Shown piece after piece: positions 11,665 through 24,400 of a stretch of DNA of 64,000 nucleotides. Where the stretch lies: NCBI GenBank assembly GCA_905183005.1, contig CAJJDO010000103.1, positions 280,976 through 344,975 on the forward strand, in the 5' to 3' direction. The notes under the pieces are model-generated. The model ran no database searches and was not told the DNA's origin. It saw nothing but the letters and a program-made list of their open reading frames with translations. The position numbers and the translations under genes were made by a program. Origin of the DNA: Paramecium pentaurelia (lineage: Eukaryota > Ciliophora > Oligohymenophorea > Peniculida > Parameciidae). The first letter of the stretch is position 1, and each line of letters opens with the position of its first letter.

Positions 11665-14600
11665 ATGTCATAAATCTCTAACGATTCTAATACTTAATTT
11701 TATAGTCCTAAATCATCAACCAATTAGGATTAATTCAAAAGTGCATAAGAATAAATCATTCCTCCTTTTGATGAAAAAAGTATTACACCTAAAAGTAATA
11801 CAAATTCAAATGCTATTAATCTTAAAGATTAAACTCCTATAAGGAATACAGATTTTATTGCTTAATTTGGATAAACATTATAATAAGATACTCAATAATC
11901 TTAGGGTTAATTTTATGGTTTTGATGATTTTCCTTAAATGGTTGAAAATACAGAAAATGATAGCGAGCAAGCTGGAGATGATTCACAATTAGAATAACAA
12001 AAATATATTGCTCCATAATAATAGGAAATTATATCTAATAGAAAATAATCAAGAGATCTGAAAGATTTTGATGATCTTATGAATAAAAAGAATGAATAAT
12101 TTTAAAAAACTAATCCTTTTGGGATATAAAATGATATCAATTTTGATTAATAGCCTATTGACTAATTTAAGAAGAATGATGCTAATTCTGAAAAATAGAA
12201 TTATCCCTATTTCAATGATTTTTAATCTGCACATAAAAAAAAATAATAAATGATCTTTACATTTCATGAATCTAATCAATTTTAAGATGAAGGAACTTAA
12301 AATAATTTTATTATAGATTCCTTATAATCCTAGTCCTTTGCCCCATAACCTAATTTTGAATTTCAATAAAACATATTTAACTAATTTCAACCCTAACAGC
12401 TAGATAACAATTAAAATTTAAATTTCTATAAAACTTATTCTACTCCTATCTAATAAAACATATTTGAATAACCAAAAGTAATCTCGTCCTAAGAATCTCT
12501 TAGTTATGAGATGCCTGCATCTAACATTTCCTCTTAAATTAAAAATTAAACTGTATCTTTACCCTAATTAAATTATGGATAATAAATATAAACTTAAAGT
12601 AGCCCCAATTAATTTAATTAACAATAATAGTAATCTTAACAAATTACAAATTATTCCCCTATTTAATCTTTAGAAATAAATAAAAAAAATTAATAATCAG
12701 AATTGAATTCTGAATAAGAAGAAAAATCTAAAGATAATAATAATATTATTAATAGTTAATTTGAAATTAAGGAAGATTATTCTGAATTTCAATTTCAAGG
12801 TTTTCAATAATAAACACATGATGAATAATTAAAAAGAGATATCTTTAAAATGAAAGATTAATAATTAAATTTCCCATAAGAAATATCTAATTAATCATAA
12901 TTTAACAAAGTATCAAATATAGCTCCAATTTAAATTTGGTAAGAATTTGTTCCCCAATCAGATACTCAATTATCAAGTTAATTTGAAAAGCTCTAAATTT
13001 CCTAATAATAATAATAAGATAAATATTAAACATTAGATTAACATCAATAAATATATGAGTCATAATAGATTAATTAATAAAAATTTGTAGATTTTGATAA
13101 TTTATAATATTAAGATGAAGAATTTTAACCAAATTTTCCAATATAAAAGGAAACATTTTAAATTAATTAAAATCAACAATTTAAAGAATAAATTCCTTTT
13201 ACTTAAATTTAAAGAGAAAATATAAATAACTCTAATTAATAATAGAAATTTGATTCAAATCAAAGTAAAATGAATAGTTTCCAACCATAATAAAACTAAA
13301 ACAAATTATATACTGATTAGAATTCAACACAAGATAATAATAGAATAATGAGTCATAATTCTTATAAGTCTTTTTAAGAATTATAATAAAGTGATGAAGA
13401 GGAAATCTTTTATGATTTAGATCATCCTTCTTGGGATTAAGATTAAGAAACATATATTCAATCTTAGAATTAAAAATAATAATAAAATTAAAAAGAGATC
13501 TTTTCTTAATAATTATTTGAATAATAATAAGAAGTAAAAATAACCCCAAGAAATGATGGTAAAAATTAAACACAATAATTAAATGAGAATTCATAACCAA
13601 ATAATATAACTCCTAATCAATCTCCTTAATTTTAATCATTTTCTAATTCTTCAAAATCAGTTAATGAAAAAAAGAAAAATAATCCTTTTGCTGTTGAGGA
13701 AACTGAAATTATTAAAAATCCTAAATGGGAAAAGGATTTGCCTTAATTTGATTATACATAATTTGAAACAAAACCAGAATTAAAAAAATAATTAGAATCA
13801 ATTAAAGAAATGCAAGAAGAATCACTTACTTAGAGTTAAGGAATATAAAATAGAAATTCAACTTAATTTTAAGAAAATATTTTAACAGACTACTAAGAGA
13901 AATCAATTGAAGAATCAAAAGTAATCTAACCCTCAATAAAAGTTTAATATTAAGAGATCCCATCATCTTTTAAAGGATTTCATGGTGTTAGAGAAAGTAA
14001 AGATAGTAATAAAGAGGCTATAAATCCTCAATTATTAGTGGAATAACTAATTCCAGGTTTACAGGATATTATTAAGAAATCTTTTTAATCTAATATTGAA
14101 TGTCAATTATAATAATTAGCATTGTAATTTTAACAAAAATTATAAGATGAAGAATTTGAAAACTTTGATATTGATAAAATAAATTCAAAAGTATTTATGA
14201 TAGAGAATTTGGTATAAGGATATGGTAAAAAGTTAGATTAAATAACTGAAATGCTTAATAAAGAGAAAGAAAATTAAGAATAATAAAGATTAATAGAATA
14301 GAAAGCATAAAATTAGGTATAAGAATCATAACAACAAATTTAATACTAAAAAAAGATTTGTTCACCTTTTGAATTAAATTTAGAAGACCACTTTGATGAA
14401 TAACCTATATAGAATATTTAATATTAGAATTAGGCATATTCAAAAATAAATGTTACCTAATCAAGATTAGTATAAAATAAAAATTAATAAGGTTTTGCAC
14501 CTTATTAGACATTATATTAAACATAATCATAATATTTAAACGAAAGCAGAATAAAAGAAGATGATCAAGTAGATAAATTACAAAAATACTTAACAAATAA

Positions 14601-15510
14601 TTAATTTTAAAAGTAGTCACTAAAAGAACTCCAAGATTATGAGATCCAAAATTATAAGAAATAATGTTTAAGTGAGAAAACAACACTTTTAGATACATAT
14701 GAATTGATGGTTACATTAACATCAGAAAAATATGAAAGTTAAGAAAATTAAGGATTTAGAATTATAATTTTAATGAAAAATAAAGCATAATATGAAATCT
14801 AAAATTTAATTGTCAATTTTAATTCAAATAAAAGTATTTATTTATTTTTATATTTATTATAGTAAAGGATGAATATATATTAAGACCTGAGAAAGTAAGT
14901 TAATCCTATTTAAATCCAGGAGATATCATAAGATAAGAGATTACATTTTAACATTATGACCTTTAAAGTGTATATTTAAATTGCTACATTAAATACACAA
15001 TTAATAATTTTAAAATGGGATACAATTTTAATAAGATGTCTTAAAGTCAAGGGCTATAAGGAATATAAGATTATTCTAATTTATATCTATCTTAAATGAA
15101 TAGTAGATATGCAATTTAGGAGTAATTTAAGTAATAATATTATTAGAGTTGGATAATTCAAGAGAAACTTTTAATTTTGCATAGCCAGACCAGCGAATAA
15201 ATTTTTTGTTTATGAATTCATTTCAAGTGAAAAAATATAAGAATATTAAATGAAATGTTAAAGCGAATAGTTTTAGTTAAGATCATTAGAAGAGCTTGTA
15301 ATATTTCATCCTTGGTTAATAAAAATTGATTAATTTACTGTTGGAGGGAAATTCTCTATTTAATTAAAAAACGGCCATTATGAGTTTGTGATAAAAGTAG
15401 TTAACAAAAATTAGAAGGGAATTGTATATATGAATGGAATGGATATGGATTAAAAGTTAACTTAACATTTTCTTACTTTCTTTGTCTTTTTGTTTAGCAA
15501 ATTATATTGA
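11665..15510 (+). CDS. Q-rich disordered protein with C-terminal adaptin-ear-like domain
   Basis: Product of 1,263 residues with introns of 29 nt (about 14832-14860) and 25 nt near 15121; the spliced length is divisible by three. The first ~1,000 residues are disordered, rich in Q, N, F and P. They carry short motifs typical of endocytic accessory proteins: KTNPFGIQ and NNPFAVEE (NPF binds EH domains), FDDFPQM, and many F-x-x-F clusters. The last ~220 residues are ordered (YELMVTLTSEKYE, KNKAQYEIQNLIVNFNSNK, IRQEITFQHYDLQSVYLNC) and resemble the sandwich plus platform of an alpha-adaptin appendage. A role as a clathrin or endocytosis accessory factor is inference; the ear assignment rests on pattern only. 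Confidence 0.6.
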
Positions 15511-15557
15511 TTAGACTTCAAATTTATTATTATATTTTTTATTGATATAAATATTAT

Positions 15558-16720
15558 TCATAATATTTTGCCAATATGTATTTTGTATCCAAATTTATTT
15601 AATTCTCTATTAATAATTTTAGCAGCATAAGGTAGTCTATAAAAAGGTATTTAAGGAAATAAATGATGTTCTGTTTAAAATTACATTCCTCCCATCAACA
15701 AATTAGATAACCAATCTAATATTTAGTTTAAAATAAAAATTACCAGTCCAATCATAATTTCTAGATGTAATTATTTAATGTTCAATGAAAGGCTTATCAA
15801 TTTTATTGAAGAATTTATATTCTCTTTCATGATTACCTATCAATATACAAGCACTAAAGAATCCTGCAATATATTATGCAACAAGATAAATCCATATTTT
15901 TTATTAGAATACAATTAATTAATGTATGAAAATATAGATGATGTCAATCTTATTGTATGATGCAAGAAAAGAATCAAATTTCCATCTAAAAATTATAAAT
16001 TATTTATATGTACTTTAAATAGAGGAATCCATATTACCACATTTAATAAGTATGATTAATATCATCATCTTTTCCAATTCTATTTGTAAAAATATGGTGA
16101 TTATTATGTTTGAATTGCCACCAATCAGTAGAAAAACCATGAATAATTCCATATGGAATAGATAACTTGTATAACAAAGGATTTCTGTTGTGATTGGTTG
16201 AATGTCCTTACCAACTAAAAATATATATTAAATCTTACCCAGCAATTATTTGAGTCAATACAATTGAAGGAATTGCAATATACCAATCACTAGTAACACC
16301 TAAATATAATCCTAGAGCCAATCCAATAAAAAGCAAAAGTTCTATTGTCCAATCAGGTTCAAACAGATTTTTTACTTATTTTTTAATGTGAGAATATTAT
16401 TTGCTTTCTTCTGATTCTTTTATATTAGATCTAACAACTTTTTAAGATTTCAATATTTTCAAAGCTTTTTTAGAGTGTAGACATCTAAATTATCATTAAA
16501 TCAATTTATTTACCTAAAATATTCTGTAAAATCTTATTTCTCATCCTTCATTTTATCAAAAAAGGATTTACCAGCTGGATGTTTTGGAACATATTCTGTT
16601 ACATCATATTCCTTATTCTTGTAAATGAATCTAAAAACCTTAGGATTAATCATTATATCATACTTCCTTATTTTCAACAGATTAAACATTTTGGTTACTA
16701 GGTTCTGGTAATGGTGCCAT
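15558..16720 (-). CDS. Cytochrome b5-fused front-end fatty acid desaturase
   Basis: Product of 342 residues after five introns (25, 29, 24, 28, 28 nt). The N-terminal cytochrome b5 domain carries the heme motif as HPAG (usual HPGG) in YVPKHPAGKSFFDKM. The desaturase domain has three histidine boxes: GHSTNH (after GWQ), FKHNNHH, and QTEHHLFP with the Gln that replaces the first His in front-end enzymes. This layout matches delta-5/6/8 acyl-lipid desaturases, which insert double bonds between an existing one and the carboxyl end, drawing electrons from the fused b5. Box 1 has HS where most enzymes have HD; iron-ligating histidines are kept. Membrane segments flank the boxes as expected for an ER protein. 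Regiospecificity cannot be read from sequence. It lies tail-to-tail with the Q-rich gene. Confidence 0.92.
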
Positions 16721-17060
16721 TTGATATTCTAACAAATTAATAATATCTTTATTAAATTTGACAAAATTTTTCACAATAATTTTGGTATAAATACTTTCAA
16801 TTAAAAATATTATTAAAATATCAACTCTTGTTAAAAAAAACAAAGATTTTAATTAAGTTCATAAAGGTATTTGGCTTCTTTTAGTATAAATTGATTTTAA
16901 ATTAAATAACTTAAAAGCTATTTGATCTAAATAATATTTACATAACTATAACTCTAACATTTTATATAAATATATATATATATATATTATTATTATAATC
17001 CCATAAAAAGCTTTCTCTAAATTTTGTAAATATTTAAATTAATTTGATTTTATTTATTAA
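16721..17060. other. AT-rich spacer upstream of the GC-rich island
   Basis: No gene seen. It contains a TA dinucleotide run at about 16963-16990, 70-100 bp upstream of the GC-rich island, where a TATA-like element of an externally promoted small RNA gene could lie. Confidence 0.4.
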
Positions 17061-17122
17061 GCGGACTTGCCAAAGAGTTACTTCTTTATTCGGAAACCAT
17101 TACTCTGGGCGCTATTCCGTGC
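17061..17122 (+). ncRNA. Candidate small structured RNA, Pol III-like
   Basis: A 62-base island is about half G+C, while the flanks are far below that. It is followed at once by seven T (17123-17129) and another seven T (17134-17140), as at RNA polymerase III terminators. Two possible hairpins are visible: AAAGAG(tta)CTTCTTT near 17072-17087, and CGGAA...TTCCG pairing 17091-17095 with 17115-17119. It does not match tRNA, 5S, U6, U1, U2, U4 or U5 hallmarks known to me, and no ciliate telomere template is present. No protein frame explains it. The 5' end could lie further upstream. Strand is chosen from the T runs. Confidence 0.4.
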
Positions 17123-17129
17123 TTTTTTT
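17123..17129 (+). terminator. T7 run after GC-rich island
   Basis: Seven consecutive T directly after the candidate RNA, with a second T7 run at 17134-17140. This is consistent with Pol III termination. Confidence 0.35.
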
Positions 17130-17287
17130 AATCTTTTTTTCATTTAATATTTCTTCCTTATAATCATGAATCTTAAATAAATACATTACTTTCAAATTTT
17201 ACTTCATTCAATTGTAATATGTTGTATATTTGAACACATCGAAAATGTATATCTTATATTTACAATTATCATATTAATTTTGATAAG

Positions 17288-17599
17288 ATGGAATACAAGC
17301 AAAAAACATTCAATAAATTAAATTGTATTTATTTTCATTATATTAGTTGTTCTATAGAAATTACACCTATAACTTTAATATCAAAGGCAAATATAGAACT
17401 GATACAATAGATTAAAATTTATCTTATTTTTATACTATATCTATTGATTTAGAAAAGTTTAATAGGATTATTTATTTATTATTATAATAAATTAGACGCA
17501 GATTCAATATTGAATAAGTAAAAAGATGTAGTAATCACCAAATTATTTTATATGTATATGATTTAATTGTTTTAGTTTCTTGTTCTGAAAGGAATGTGA
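17288..17599 (+). CDS. Unrecognised short open frame
   Basis: A 103-codon frame from ATG to TGA, beginning MEYKQKTFNKLNCIYFHYIS. It contains one hydrophobic stretch (IYLIFILYLLIQ). Because TGA is the only stop in this code, open frames of this size arise by chance in AT-rich DNA, and no family is recognisable. It may be the first exon of a slightly longer gene ending before 17800, or nothing at all. Confidence 0.2.
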
Positions 17600-17831
17600 A
17601 GTAAAATAAATAAATTTAAGTTGCATTTTAATATAAGACAAAAAAGAGAACTTATAACAATTTACAAATTCAAGAATAGTAAGTATAATTTTAAAATTTG
17701 ATCTTATGGTCCAATATTGAAATGGCTAAGCTTTAAGAAATGAAAATACATTGAAATAAAGAAACTGAATTAATTGATTATGAAATATTATAATTAAATT
17801 TAAAATAAATAATATAATGAAATAGGAATCA

Positions 17832-19381
17832 ATGTCTACTAATACAACTCTAGATTCTTTATTTTTTAAGGTGTATTTTAAAATTCATTACCATACACAA
17901 TCTGGTAAAGCCATATACATAGTTGGAGATAATAAATAGATAGGAAATTGGAATCCAGTAAAAGGATTGCGATTATAATGGAATGAAGTAAATAACATTT
18001 AGATTTATAATAAGAATGATGAGTGGACAATCTGTATCAAATTTGATCGATCTAAATATTAGAGAATTGAATATAAGTTTATAGTGAATAATTATGAAAA
18101 TCCGAGTTTGTAAACAACTATTTGGGAACCAGGAGAAAATAGAGTAATCACTACTCATATGATTTAAAATGAGACAAAATCTGAATATTTTAATTGTATT
18201 CTGAATAATAAATTATTAAAGGTGAATATTGGGGCTATAGAACAATCAAGTTAAAATTGAATTACAATTTAACTTAAAAATAAAGGATGATGATCATAGG
18301 CTCTATAGAATAATTAGGATAATGGAGTCATCCTGTATTAATGAAGTGTTAATAAAAGATAGATATATGTAGTGTTTATTTTTATTTAAGTGAATGGCGA
18401 ACCAGTTTAATAATGGTCTATTTCGTTTATTGTAGATCCTATGAATTTTTCATTTAGATACTTTTATGTAATTAGAAATGATGAGAATGGGGCTATGATA
18501 TGGGAGAGAGGAAATGGAAGATACTTAAAATCAAGTGATTTAAGATCATTTAGATAAGTTTAAAATACTTATGCTAATTCACCTATAAAAATTAAAACAT
18601 AGTTATTAGCAGCATGCCAAAATTATAGATTATCAAAATTTAAAAATGGATCCTTTTGTTCTGATAAGCAACTAAAAATTAATAAAGAAACTAGTATAGG
18701 TTATTCCTTCTCTGATAAAGAACCTTCTTTCTTTTATTATGAGTCTTTCGGAAGACTTAATAAATTAGATTGGAATTTTGTAGTCTAATTTACTATTACT
18801 CAAATAAATGAAAATATTATTATTGGACCATATCCTCAAAATGAATAGGATATATTAGTATTAAAATAGAATGGAATTAAAGCTGTATTAAATCTACAAA
18901 CAAGATTAGATATATATCATAGAGGAGTAGATTGGGATGAGATACAAAACACATATAAAAAAAATGATATTATTATGAAGAATTTTGAAATTTTTGATAT
19001 GGATCCAATAGATTTTGAAAAAAAAGCTTTAAAAGCAGTTTAAATTTTAAGAAAATTAATAAATAATTATGAATTCGTTTATGTACATTGTACATCAGGC
19101 ATAGGAAGAGCTCCATCACTTGTAGTATTATATTTGTCTTCAGTATTACAAATTCCATTAAATGAAGCAATTTTATTTGTTAAAAAAAAAAGGGAACATT
19201 TTTACATTAATCATGGTTTAAAATTTAAATTATTTTAGATATGTTGCAAAAATCTTTATAAAAAACTACAATGTATAATCATAGTGAAGGATTTGAAAAA
19301 TTCTCAGTATTTAATTAATTTTAAATTGGAAGTCAAACAAAAATTAATGAATAGAAATCTGATTATAATTTACTTGAATGA
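17832..19381 (+). CDS. Laforin-like glucan phosphatase with two CBM20 domains
   Basis: Product of 483 residues with introns of 27, 26, 22 and 23 nt (spliced length divisible by three). Residues ~10-110 form a starch-binding CBM20 domain (AIYIVGDNKQIGNWNPVKGL, then TTIWEPGENRVI). Residues ~125-235 form a second one (MMIIGSIEQLGQWSHPVLM, then AMIWERGNGRYL). A dual-specificity phosphatase domain follows (~290-430), starting IIIGPYPQNEQDILVLKQNGI, with the active site VHCTSGIGRAP (Cys and Arg of CX5R present). The general base Asp is likely in FDMDPIDFEKKA. Laforin and plant SEX4/LSF2 remove phosphate from glycogen or starch; animal laforin has one CBM20. A role in phosphoglucan turnover of ciliate glycogen is inferred. 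Confidence 0.88.
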
Positions 19382-20066
19382 AAGTATTGTCTAAAGTAAA
19401 GTAGTCTTTTTTGACCAAAGATGACTAAAATTAGGTCAAATTTTATCTTTTTTATTTTATAATTAAATATTAATTCATCTATTAATTTTACAGTTCCATT
19501 CTTCAAGGAAATTCAGGATAAAAAATATTTTTAATTCTTTATCAATAATTAATAACAAAGATTTTATATTAATACAAATTTGATAATTTGGTATTTAACT
19601 ATATTTTTTAAGCATTATTAGAGATTCTTTTATTTTGACATTTGTTGAACCTATATAATATTATTTATCCTCTGTTTAAATTGTATTTAATTTTAATAGA
19701 TACCTAGAGATTCTATGTATATTTTTATTATCAATTATATTCAAATTGATAATTAAATTAAATGTATGTTTTTATTATCTGAAAAATAAGGGTAATGCCA
19801 AAATCTTCTATTATAAATTCTTTTATATTATTCAATATTTTAATTATATAAATATTATGTTTTTTGGTTTAAAATTAATTTCTAATTCGACTTATAAAGA
19901 TTTTTAAGAATTTTTTTTTGTAAAAAATATTGTTATTACCTCATCAATCTAACTTACATGAAAAATTATGATATTTTTTATATGAAATAAGAAGCCAAAG
20001 AGCAAATATTAGATTTTAAAAATTTGGTTATTAAGTTGGCTTTTATCATTATTTAATAATTAATTT
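19382..20066. other. Intergenic AT-rich DNA
   Basis: Long runs of A/T with frequent TGA in all frames. No gene, RNA-like GC island or repeat was found. It holds the 3' flank of the phosphatase gene and the 5' flank of the pseudokinase gene. Confidence 0.5.
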
Positions 20067-21228
20067 ATGTCAAACCCAAAGTATTTTCCATGCAAAATAG
20101 GAGATTAAAACTTTACGATAGAATTATCATCTACTTCTTTAGATCTAATAAATTAGGATTAAAGAATTACCTTTAAACTTTCTCTAAGCCTTATAATAAC
20201 TTGGATTTTTTATGGAGATAAAATAATTGGATTTACAATTGAAAATCTCTAGTTTGAAGGGATGACAGAAGATATGGTAAAATTAAAAATGAGTTTGGGC
20301 TGTCTTGTAACATTTAAAGGAATTTTAAAATTTTATACTTTTCAATAGACTATTTACTTAAATCAAAACAATACAACTAAAGTATGATTTTGATAATTAA
20401 ATATTTAGATCTGTTAATTGATGAGCAATAGAAATTTTAGGATTTATGCATGTAAATGTTATAAGAAATGTAATCGATCAATTGAGTCTATTCATGATGA
20501 AATAAATTTAATATTAAAATTGTAGGGACATAGGTTTATTCCAATGTTATACGAAGTATACGAATCTAATTCATGCGTGTATTTAATAATGGAACATTTA
20601 TATAGACATTTTGATAATGATTTTACAGATGAAGAGATTAAAATAATAGTTTATGTATGTTTTATAATTATAAAAGAATTTGCTTTTATCAATTAAAAGA
20701 CTAGAAAAATTGTTCATTGCTCATAAAAGTATTTCTCGATCTCATATTATGTTTGATGAAGAAAATTAATTAAAACTAATTGGATTTAGTAATGCAATTA
20801 TCCAAAAAACAACAAATCATGAATATGAGCTGGACATTTTTAAAGTAGGTACATTAATGTATAAATTGTATTAAATTATTAAATAATATAAGCTACAAAA
20901 AAGATATGTAAGATGATTAAAATCAATTTCCAGAAATTCCAGATTCTGGAAATGACCTTATGAAAAATCTACTGGAAAATCAATCATTTTATAGATTTAA
21001 TATTGATTTAGCCTTATAGCATCCTTATTTTAATTCTTTAAATGGAGATGGAATTGATAAATGTATTTATTATAAAATATATAAGAATTCTATTCTATGA
21101 ATCCTAAATTTAAAGATAAAATTGAAGAGACATAGTCTTTCTAAACTAAAACCTCTGAAAACACTCTATTATCATAAATAAAATAATAATATTTTCAAGT
21201 AGATTTGTCAACTGATTTATAAAATTGA
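20067..21228 (+). CDS. Pseudokinase
   Basis: Product of 354 residues with introns of 27, 22, 25 and 23 nt (spliced length divisible by three). After an N-terminal ~110-residue domain of PH-like size comes a protein kinase fold. The beta-3 lysine (IYACKCYKK) and helix-C glutamate (SIHDEINLILKL) are kept, and the hinge is VYLIMEHLYRHF. The catalytic HRD is replaced by HKS (IAHKSISRSHIMFDE) and DFG by GFS (LKLIGFSNAI), so both catalytic aspartates are missing. The C-lobe ends DLALQHPYF, as in normal kinases. The fold is intact while catalysis is not, which points to an evolved pseudokinase and not decay. A scaffold or allosteric role is inferred. Confidence 0.82.
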
Positions 21229-21499
21229 TTTTATTAGTTTAATATTTTAATAAATTACACTTTGATTATATATATGAAATTAATTCCTTTACACGATTTG
21301 GCTAATTGCAAGAACTCAAAGTTTATTTAAATAAATCATAATAAAAGAGCAATCTCTCATTAATAATCTTTCTACATTCTTTAATTATTATAATAAATAT
21401 TAAAGGTATATATATATATACTAGTATAATTAGACAAAGATAAGTATTTTTAATTTCAATTATTATTTTGAATTCTTAAATTAAATAATTAAATATGTG

Positions 21500-24400
21500 T
21501 CATTTATATAAAATTATAGATTAGTAAAATTCATGATTTTGAATTTCTTCAAAAACATTTTTATCAGGAGTGGTTGATTCTGCCTTCTTTTTAAACATAT
21601 TTGATATTTTATTTATAAAGCGTCTTAGAGTTGCAAACTTTTTCAATAGCATCCTCCATTATTGTATTAAATCTATAATTAATTAAATCAAAATTATTGA
21701 AGTAATGAGGACTATGCAAATCCAACCAATATATGATTATTCTTTATTATTCAGCTTCTTTATTTAATCATTTACTATTAAAAAGATAATAAAGATATAT
21801 GTCAGACATAAGTTAATTTCTGTTGATAATTATTTAATATATTCATTTTTATCTTCATTTGGTTTATGATGAAATAAATATAAAGCTGTAGTTATAGATA
21901 ATAAAAATAAATTAACAGTTTAACTTAATGGATCTTCATAACAAAATATTAGAATGACCATAAACATTAACTTTTTTACTAATAAAACAACATTAAAATA
22001 TTTTTGATAATTATTCTTGATTTTTATACCTTCTATTATTGAACCAAATTTTTCTATATTGTTATTTTATTTCAAAGATAGCTTATTTTTTCCAAGTAAA
22101 TAAATAATTACTAAACAAATTATAATATATAATATAAATGCAAGTAATGAAATTAATGAACTAAATTAAAGTAAAAATGAATTTGAATTTATATCAATGG
22201 TATAAATTTATAATACCATAATAAATGAATAATCATATGCAGTAGCCATAAATGTTCTCAATATTCCACTATAAAATAATTCATTAACAACTTTTTTACA
22301 CATTTCCCCAATAAATATTTTAATTGAAAGAAAATATATCTTTAATTTTAAAGTAAAAGCTTGTTTTTCAGGATTTTCTTCATAATATTTAAATCTAACT
22401 TATTTAATTGTAAGTGGAATAATAATAGCCATAGAATATAATCCAAAAAGTGTTCCATAGACTACCAATATTTGACTTACATTTACTAAATAAATAGAAG
22501 AATAATTATCATCTTGAATTTTCTTAGGTAGAGGTTTGAGTTCTTCTAAAGAAATGTAATTTGAAAAAAAATCTTCAATATTTAAATAATTTTGAATAAA
22601 TGACAATTAGGCAAATCCGAAAATTTCGAAATATGTTTGTAAATTATAAGGAAATTATAGATTAATATACTTAAGATAAGATAAAAGTTGAATTGTATCT
22701 AAAAGATTATAAAATATATCCAAACCTCCAAATAAAATTGAAACTGCTAACAATATTAGTATAATGTAAAATAAATTAATACTTAAACTATTAAATGTTT
22801 CTGTTAAACTTTAGGTACTTTCATCAACATATACATACTCTTCTACTGCCGCTTTTACATGATCAATTTTCTATTCATATCCTTGGTATGATTGAATTTT
22901 TGATGGATCGAGAAAATATATATTAAATATCTAATATTGAGATGATTAATTTAATTGCAATGTAATTATTGCCTCATACGAGTAATATGAATTTTCAACT
23001 AATGTCATATTTTAAATAAAAGTATATGGATAATTTAATAATTACACATCTCCTGATCTATTTTCAATATAGAATTTCAATTCAGAAGATAATTCAAAAT
23101 TAGATTTTACAATCAAAAGAGGAACATTGTATTCTAATTTAAATTTTCTTTCTTTTTCATATCTTTAAGGACTTCCAAAAATAGATAATTTTGGAATAGG
23201 ATAATTTGGAGTGATACAAGTATCATTTAAACATATAAAATTTTTTTCCATAAGACATTTATTATTACATCCATCTCCATTAATTTAATTACCATCATCA
23301 CATTATTCTGAATCTGCTATAATAGAATCACCACATTTATTATAACAAGTGTTAGTAGAATAATCTGAATAATATCCTTATTTATATTCACATAATTTGC
23401 ATTTTTTAGATGCTGATTATATAAATCTGCAGTTTGTACAATTTGATGGATTAGTCTCACATTCCTTACATTATTTATCGCATATTTAACATATATTTTG
23501 ATCCAAATAATATCCAGATTAACATTTTACACATTCATTCTAATTAGTAATTGAATTTTATTGACAGGAAATACAAAATTGAGGACATGAATAACATAGA
23601 GATTTTTACATTATTGTATTTGTGCAAATGTAATTTTTATCAATCTTACAATTTGAACAACCATCACCTTATATTTGATTTCCATCATCACAATCTTCAC
23701 CATATGTCCATACTTAATCATTACAATTTTTGTACTTGCAACTTTAAATTACTTTACCTTATTCAGAATCACATGAATTACATGTATTTTAATCAGATAA
23801 ATAATAATTTAAAATACAATTACATTAATTATTTTGAAGTCTCTTATTTAAAGATAGATCACAACTCAAACATTTTGTACTTGTTTCTTGACATGTTAGA
23901 CAATTTAAATGGCATAATAAGCATTAAGAAATAGACCAATAATATCCATCTTAGCAAATACATGTCTATTAATCACTCATACTTAATTTATCAATTTGAG
24001 CACATTATATACAAGTAGTATCATTCGAACATTCAATACAAGGATATTTACATTTCTAACAAGTATCATTCTGTAAATAATAACCTAATCCACAAATACA
24101 TTAATTATTAATTAAATTATAATTGTTGTTACAACTTAAACAAAAATCATTTTAATTTGAACAAGTTTTACAATTATTACTACATTTATTACATAAAGTG
24201 GATTCATAGTAGTAACCATCTATGCAAACTTCACAACTGAATTAATCAATACATTCTAAACAGAACTCTATACATGCTATACAATTGTTTTCATTATTTA
24301 AAAAATAACCCAAATCACAAATACATTCATTATTAAGTAAAATAAAAGTAAACAAGGTTGAATCTATGCATTTTGTACAAGTATTTACATTTATTGAACA

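Noticed and set aside
13232..13600. Minus-strand 122-codon open frame
   Set aside because: Antisense shadow of the Q-rich gene; its Ile/Leu/Phe-rich composition is the complement of AAT/CAA/TAA codons.
17061..17122. tRNA, 5S rRNA, U6 or RNase P RNA as identity of the GC-rich island
   Set aside because: No cloverleaf, no B box, no U6 ACAGAGA, and RNase P-like blocks on the reverse strand appear in the wrong order.
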